DNA of 32,997 bases from Roseomonas sp. (lineage in GTDB: Bacteria; Pseudomonadota; Alphaproteobacteria; Acetobacterales; Acetobacteraceae): NCBI GenBank assembly GCA_020249125.1, contig JADCGG010000248.1:1-32997 (forward strand), given 5' to 3'. Both the position numbers and the translations under genes were made by a program. Under the pieces are notes generated by a model. The model had not been told where the DNA came from. It did not search any database and saw only the letters and a program-made list of their open reading frames with translations. Below are positions 29,982 through 32,997 of the stretch, piece after piece; position 1 is the stretch's first letter; the number at the start of each line of letters is the position of its first letter.

Positions 29982-31220
29982 TCAGCTCCGGTAGCTGCCA
30001 TTGATGTCAATATAGCCATGCGTCAGATCGCAGGTCCAAACCGTGGATTTGCCCTTGCCAAGGCCGATATCCACGGTGATTTCAACTTCGCGCCCCTTCA
30101 TATGCGCGACCACCGGCGCTTCATCATAGCCATCCACCACGCCGCCATGGCGCGCCATCCAAACGCCGCCGACATTGACCGAAAGCTTGTCGCGATCTGC
30201 GGGCTCCCCCGCCTTGCCAACCGCCATGACAATGCGGCCCCAATTTGCGTCTTCCCCCGCAATCGCGGTTTTGACCAAGGGCGAATTGGCGATGGACATG
30301 GCAATGCGATGCGCCGAACGCGCCGTGGTGGCGCCCGTCACGTTGATCTGGATCAGCTTCTGCGCGCCTTCACCATCACGCGCCACCATCAGCGCCAATT
30401 CCATCAGCACTTCATTCAAGGCGCGCGCGAAATCCTTCAACACCGCGCCACCTTCCGCCGGCACGCGCGGATGCTTGGCGGTGCCTGTGGCAAACACCAT
30501 CACGGTGTCGGAAGTGGAGGTATCGGAATCCACCGTCACGCAATTGAAGGAACGATCAACGCCCTTCTTCAGCAGCGCCTGCAAGGCGCCAGCGGGGATT
30601 TTCGCATCGGTGGCCAGGAAGGAAAGCATCGTCGCCATATCCGGCGCGATCATGCCGCTGCCCTTGGCGATGCCGGCGATGGTGACTTCCGCTTCCCCGA
30701 TGCGCGCCTTGCGGATGGCGCCTTTCGGGAAGGTATCCGTCGTCATGATGGCTTTAGCCGCGCCCTGCCAATCGCGTTCCGCCGCGCTGTCAAAAATGCG
30801 CGGCAGGGCGGCGATCAGTTTTTCCGTCGGCAGTTTTTCGCCAATCACGCCGGTGGAAGCCAGGAACACTTCCTTCGGCTTGCACCCAAGAATCGCGGCA
30901 GCGGCCTTGGCGGTTTCCTCACAGGTTTGGCGCCCGGCGCGGCCCGTGAACACATTGGAATTGCCCGCCGTCACCACCAGGCCACGCGCCTTGCCGCCAG
31001 GGAGCGCCGCGCGGCACCAATCCACCGGCGCGCCGGGGCAGCGATTGCGGGTGAAAACCCCGGCCACTGTCGTCCCCGACGGGAAGGCCATCACGGTCAC
31101 ATCATCGCGATCCTTGTAGCGAATCGCCGCGCGGCCTGATGCCACGCGCACCCCCGGCACCGCCGGCATTTCCGGCAGGGGCAGGGCGAGAGGGGAAGCG
31201 GGGATATCATGTCCGGCCAT
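29982..31220 (-). CDS. argJ: Glutamate N-acetyltransferase/amino-acid acetyltransferase (ornithine acetyltransferase)
   Basis: 412-residue enzyme of arginine biosynthesis that moves the acetyl group from N-acetylornithine to glutamate and, if bifunctional, also uses acetyl-CoA. The autocleavage and nucleophile site KGSGMIAPDMATML is present with Thr197 as the processed residue, so the precursor would split into alpha and beta chains. Other marks are FTRNRCPGAPVDW, TAGNSNVFTG and the C-terminal WTCDLTHGYIDINGSYRS. The start has a GGAGA RBS, 15 bp after ppiC. Confidence 0.96.
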   Translation of the reverse strand: MAGHDIPASPLALPLPEMPAVPGVRVASGRAAIRYKDRDDVTVMAFPSGTTVAGVFTRNRCPGAPVDWCRAALPGGKARGLVVTAGNSNVFTGRAGRQTCEETAKAAAAILGCKPKEVFLASTGVIGEKLPTEKLIAALPRIFDSAAERDWQGAAKAIMTTDTFPKGAIRKARIGEAEVTIAGIAKGSGMIAPDMATMLSFLATDAKIPAGALQALLKKGVDRSFNCVTVDSDTSTSDTVMVFATGTAKHPRVPAEGGAVLKDFARALNEVLMELALMVARDGEGAQKLIQINVTGATTARSAHRIAMSIANSPLVKTAIAGEDANWGRIVMAVGKAGEPADRDKLSVNVGGVWMARHGGVVDGYDEAPVVAHMKGREVEITVDIGLGKGKSTVWTCDLTHGYIDINGSYRS

Positions 31221-31235
31221 GGGATTTCTCCGAAA

Positions 31236-32165
31236 TTAGCGGCGGGTAGGGGCGGCGGGGCGGCCCGCCGGGGCAGCGGGCGGTTCCGCCGCATCTATGG
31301 CGCGCGGGGTCGAGCCATCCAGATTGAAACGCTCGATCTTCGCCGTGCTGCGGGCGCGTTCCACCAGGGCATTGATTTCGCCTTCAAACAGCCGCTGGCG
31401 CAGCGCTTCCCGCGCTTCTTCAAAGCTTGGCGGCGCTGAGGCGCGGCGTTCATCCACACGAATGATATGCCAGCCAAAGGGGCTGCGCACGGGTGCGGCA
31501 CTCATCTGCCCCGCCTGAAGCGCAAAGGCCGCTTCGGCGAATTCCGGCACCATGTCGCCGCGCTTGAAGAAGCCAAGATCACCGCCTTCCCGCGCGCCGG
31601 GACCGGCGGAACGGCGCTGCGCCACAGCGTTGAAATCAGCCCCGGCGCGGATTTCGGCCAAGGCTTCGCGCGCTTCCGATTCGGTCGGCACCAGGATGTG
31701 ACGGGCGCGCACTTCTTCTTCTGCCGGGCGGGCGCGGATTTCGGCATCATAGGCAGCGCGGATGCGTTCTTCCGTGACACGCCCGGCCAATTCGCGGGAC
31801 AGATAGGCCTGCTGCAATTCCTGTTCTTCGGCGCGGCGGAGGCGGGCGCGCACCGCTTCATCCTTGTCCAGCCCCGCGCGGCGGGCGGCAGCGGCCACGG
31901 CACGCCCCGCGATCATTTGATCAAGCAGCAGGGGATAGAGCATTTGCGGCGGCGCGCCGCGCAATTCCTCTGGCAATTCCTGGGCGGCATTGGCAAGGTC
32001 TGAAAAGCGAATCTCCTCCCCATCCACCTTGGCCACGATCGGGTCGGCGGGTGGGGGGGGCGCGGCGGGCTGGGCCAAGCCAGGCTGGGCAAAAGTCACC
32101 CCCAGCAGCAGCGCCAGGGTGGCGCGAAGGGGGAAAGTGGCGGCAAGGCCGCGCAAATGGCGCAT
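31236..32165 (-). CDS. Parvulin-type periplasmic peptidyl-prolyl isomerase (PpiC/SurA-like)
   Basis: 309 residues. The signal peptide is at about 1-32 ([14 protein letters not shown] before QP). A SurA-like N-terminal helical region follows ([33 protein letters not shown]). The rotamase domain [20 protein letters not shown] ... [23 protein letters not shown] ... [14 protein letters not shown] spans about 160-250. It would assist folding of exported or outer-membrane proteins. A frame open up to 32819 runs antisense to secA and is dismissed; ATG 32165 gives the signal peptide. It is divergent from secA, a conserved export-related pairing, and heads the ppiC-argJ operon. Confidence 0.93.
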   Translation of the reverse strand: MRHLRGLAATFPLRATLALLLGVTFAQPGLAQPAAPPPPADPIVAKVDGEEIRFSDLANAAQELPEELRGAPPQMLYPLLLDQMIAGRAVAAAARRAGLDKDEAVRARLRRAEEQELQQAYLSRELAGRVTEERIRAAYDAEIRARPAEEEVRARHILVPTESEAREALAEIRAGADFNAVAQRRSAGPGAREGGDLGFFKRGDMVPEFAEAAFALQAGQMSAAPVRSPFGWHIIRVDERRASAPPSFEEAREALRQRLFEGEINALVERARSTAKIERFNLDGSTPRAIDAAEPPAAPAGRPAAPTRR

Positions 32166-32235
32166 AGGGGCTGGTCCCAATTCGGTGATCGGCCCGGAAC
32201 ATGGCCGAAGCGCCCCTTCCCCACAAGGCGCGGCG

Positions 32236-32264
32236 TTGACCCGCCCCCCGGGGGCGCCTATTTC
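32236..32264 (+). promoter_or_regulatory. secA: Probable sigma70 promoter of secA
   Basis: TTGACC (32236-32241), an exact 17-base spacer, TATTTC (32259-32264). Transcription would start about 32271, giving a leader of roughly 70 bases. The spacer is a nearly perfect GC palindrome (CGCCCCCC-GGGGGCGCC), which is unusual. Confidence 0.6.
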
Positions 32265-32342
32265 TGCGGCCAATCCGAAACATGCTTCCAGGCGCTGCGG
32301 CGCCGCGACCGGGCGCCCGCCCGCCGGAGACTGACGCCCCAG

Positions 32343-32997
32343 ATGTTTGCCCGCCTTGCAGCCGCCATTTTCGGCACCTCCAACGACCGCGCGCTGAAGC
32401 GCTATCAATCCCGCGTGCCGGCGATCAATGCGCTGGAACCCCGCATGCAGGCGCTTTCCGATGAGGCGCTGGCGGGGCAGACCGCGCTGTTCCGCGAAAG
32501 GCTGGCCAAGGGCGAGGCCCTGGACGCGCTGCTGCCGGAAGCCTTCGCCACTGTGCGGGAAGCATCGCGCCGCGTGCTGGGCCTGCGCCATTTCGATGTG
32601 CAGATGATCGGCGGCATGGTGCTGCATGAAGGCAAGATCGCGGAGATGAAAACCGGCGAAGGTAAGACGCTGGTGGCGACCCTGCCGGTTTACCTGAATG
32701 CGCTGCCCGCCAAGGGCGTGCATGTGGTGACGGTGAATGATTACCTTGCTCAGCGCGACGCTGAATGGATGGGGCGCATCTATCGCTTCCTGGGGCTTTC
32801 CGTTGGCGTGATTGTGCATGGGCTGACGGATGAACAGCGCCAGACGGCTTATGCCTGCGACATCACCTATGGCACCAACAACGAATACGGCTTCGATTAT
32901 CTGCGCGACAATATGAAGTATCGGCTGGAAGATATGGCCCAGCGCGATTTCGCCTATGCCATCGTGGACGAGGTTGACAGCATCCTGGTGGATGAGG
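32343..32997 (+). CDS. secA: Preprotein translocase ATPase SecA (5' part)
   Basis: The first 218 residues of SecA, the ATPase that drives preproteins through SecYEG; the rest lies beyond the window. The N-terminal [18 protein letters not shown], the Q-motif region [27 protein letters not shown] with Walker [35 protein letters not shown] and the Walker [12 protein letters not shown] at the edge are all diagnostic. ATG 32343 starts the typical [16 protein letters not shown]. Confidence 0.97.
   Translation, partial: MFARLAAAIFGTSNDRALKRYQSRVPAINALEPRMQALSDEALAGQTALFRERLAKGEALDALLPEAFATVREASRRVLGLRHFDVQMIGGMVLHEGKIAEMKTGEGKTLVATLPVYLNALPAKGVHVVTVNDYLAQRDAEWMGRIYRFLGLSVGVIVHGLTDEQRQTAYACDITYGTNNEYGFDYLRDNMKYRLEDMAQRDFAYAIVDEVDSILVDE

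Noticed and set aside
32166-32819. Extension of the PpiC frame to 527 residues
   Set aside because: The extra part is antisense to secA and would bury the signal peptide; ATG 32165 is the natural start.
1-32997. CRISPR arrays, tRNA/rRNA genes, intact transposases, prophage
   Set aside because: Read through on both strands without finding regularly spaced repeats, tRNA T-loop signatures, rRNA segments or transposase motifs.

Overview
The window is GC-rich, densely coded chromosomal DNA. Its housekeeping blocks (nth, nudC, ffs, dnaX-ybaB-recR, rlmN, gluQ, ppiC-argJ, secA) and its accessory catabolic genes fit an alphaproteobacterium, most likely of the Acetobacteraceae (Roseomonas-like). That placement comes from protein style and gene order, not from a search.

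Layout. (1) 1-6449: an acyl-CoA/lipid or aromatic-acid metabolism locus. An AMP-forming acyl-CoA ligase (3' end outside the window) is divergent from an epoxide-hydrolase-like protein and a methyltransferase. These converge on an operon of enoyl-CoA hydratase, 2,4-dienoyl-CoA-reductase-like SDR and enoyl-CoA hydratase. (2) 6508-9690: a translationally coupled marR-emrA-emrB efflux operon with a probable MarR operator upstream. (3) 9748-11044: nth divergent from a DUF2244 membrane protein gene. (4) About 10985-12180: a visibly AT-richer island carrying one trypsin-like serine peptidase, a 20-bp perfect palindrome over the DUF2244 stop codon, and a possible IS3-type end. (5) 12180-16451: nudC plus a small lipoprotein on the minus strand, then the SRP RNA gene and dnaX-ybaB-recR on the plus strand. 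(6) 16460-22530: two divergent catabolic units. The minus strand carries a TauD-type dioxygenase, an FAH-family hydrolase, an Ldh2-type dehydrogenase and a periplasmic SBP_bac_5 protein. The plus strand carries an SDR and a signal-less SBP_bac_3 protein. (7) 22764-25353: a double-domain UspA behind an FNR/FixK-like box, then an IalB-family protein coupled to rlmN. (8) 25354-25889: a small AT-richer DUF1488-like gene flanked by hairpins. (9) 25890-28943: an HNH endonuclease, a carboxylesterase, gluQ, and a CinA/MoaB-type protein. (10) 28972-32997: ppiC-argJ-(GNAT-Nudix fusion) on the minus strand, divergent from secA, which runs off the window.

Most of the window is ordinary. The points most worth a second look are the peptidase island and its palindrome, the SDR that seems to lack the DECR-type catalytic tyrosine, the regulator-less and permease-less catabolic pair, the FNR-like site before uspA, and the small gene with long hairpins after rlmN. 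I saw no CRISPR array, no tRNA or rRNA gene, no intact transposase and no phage genes.
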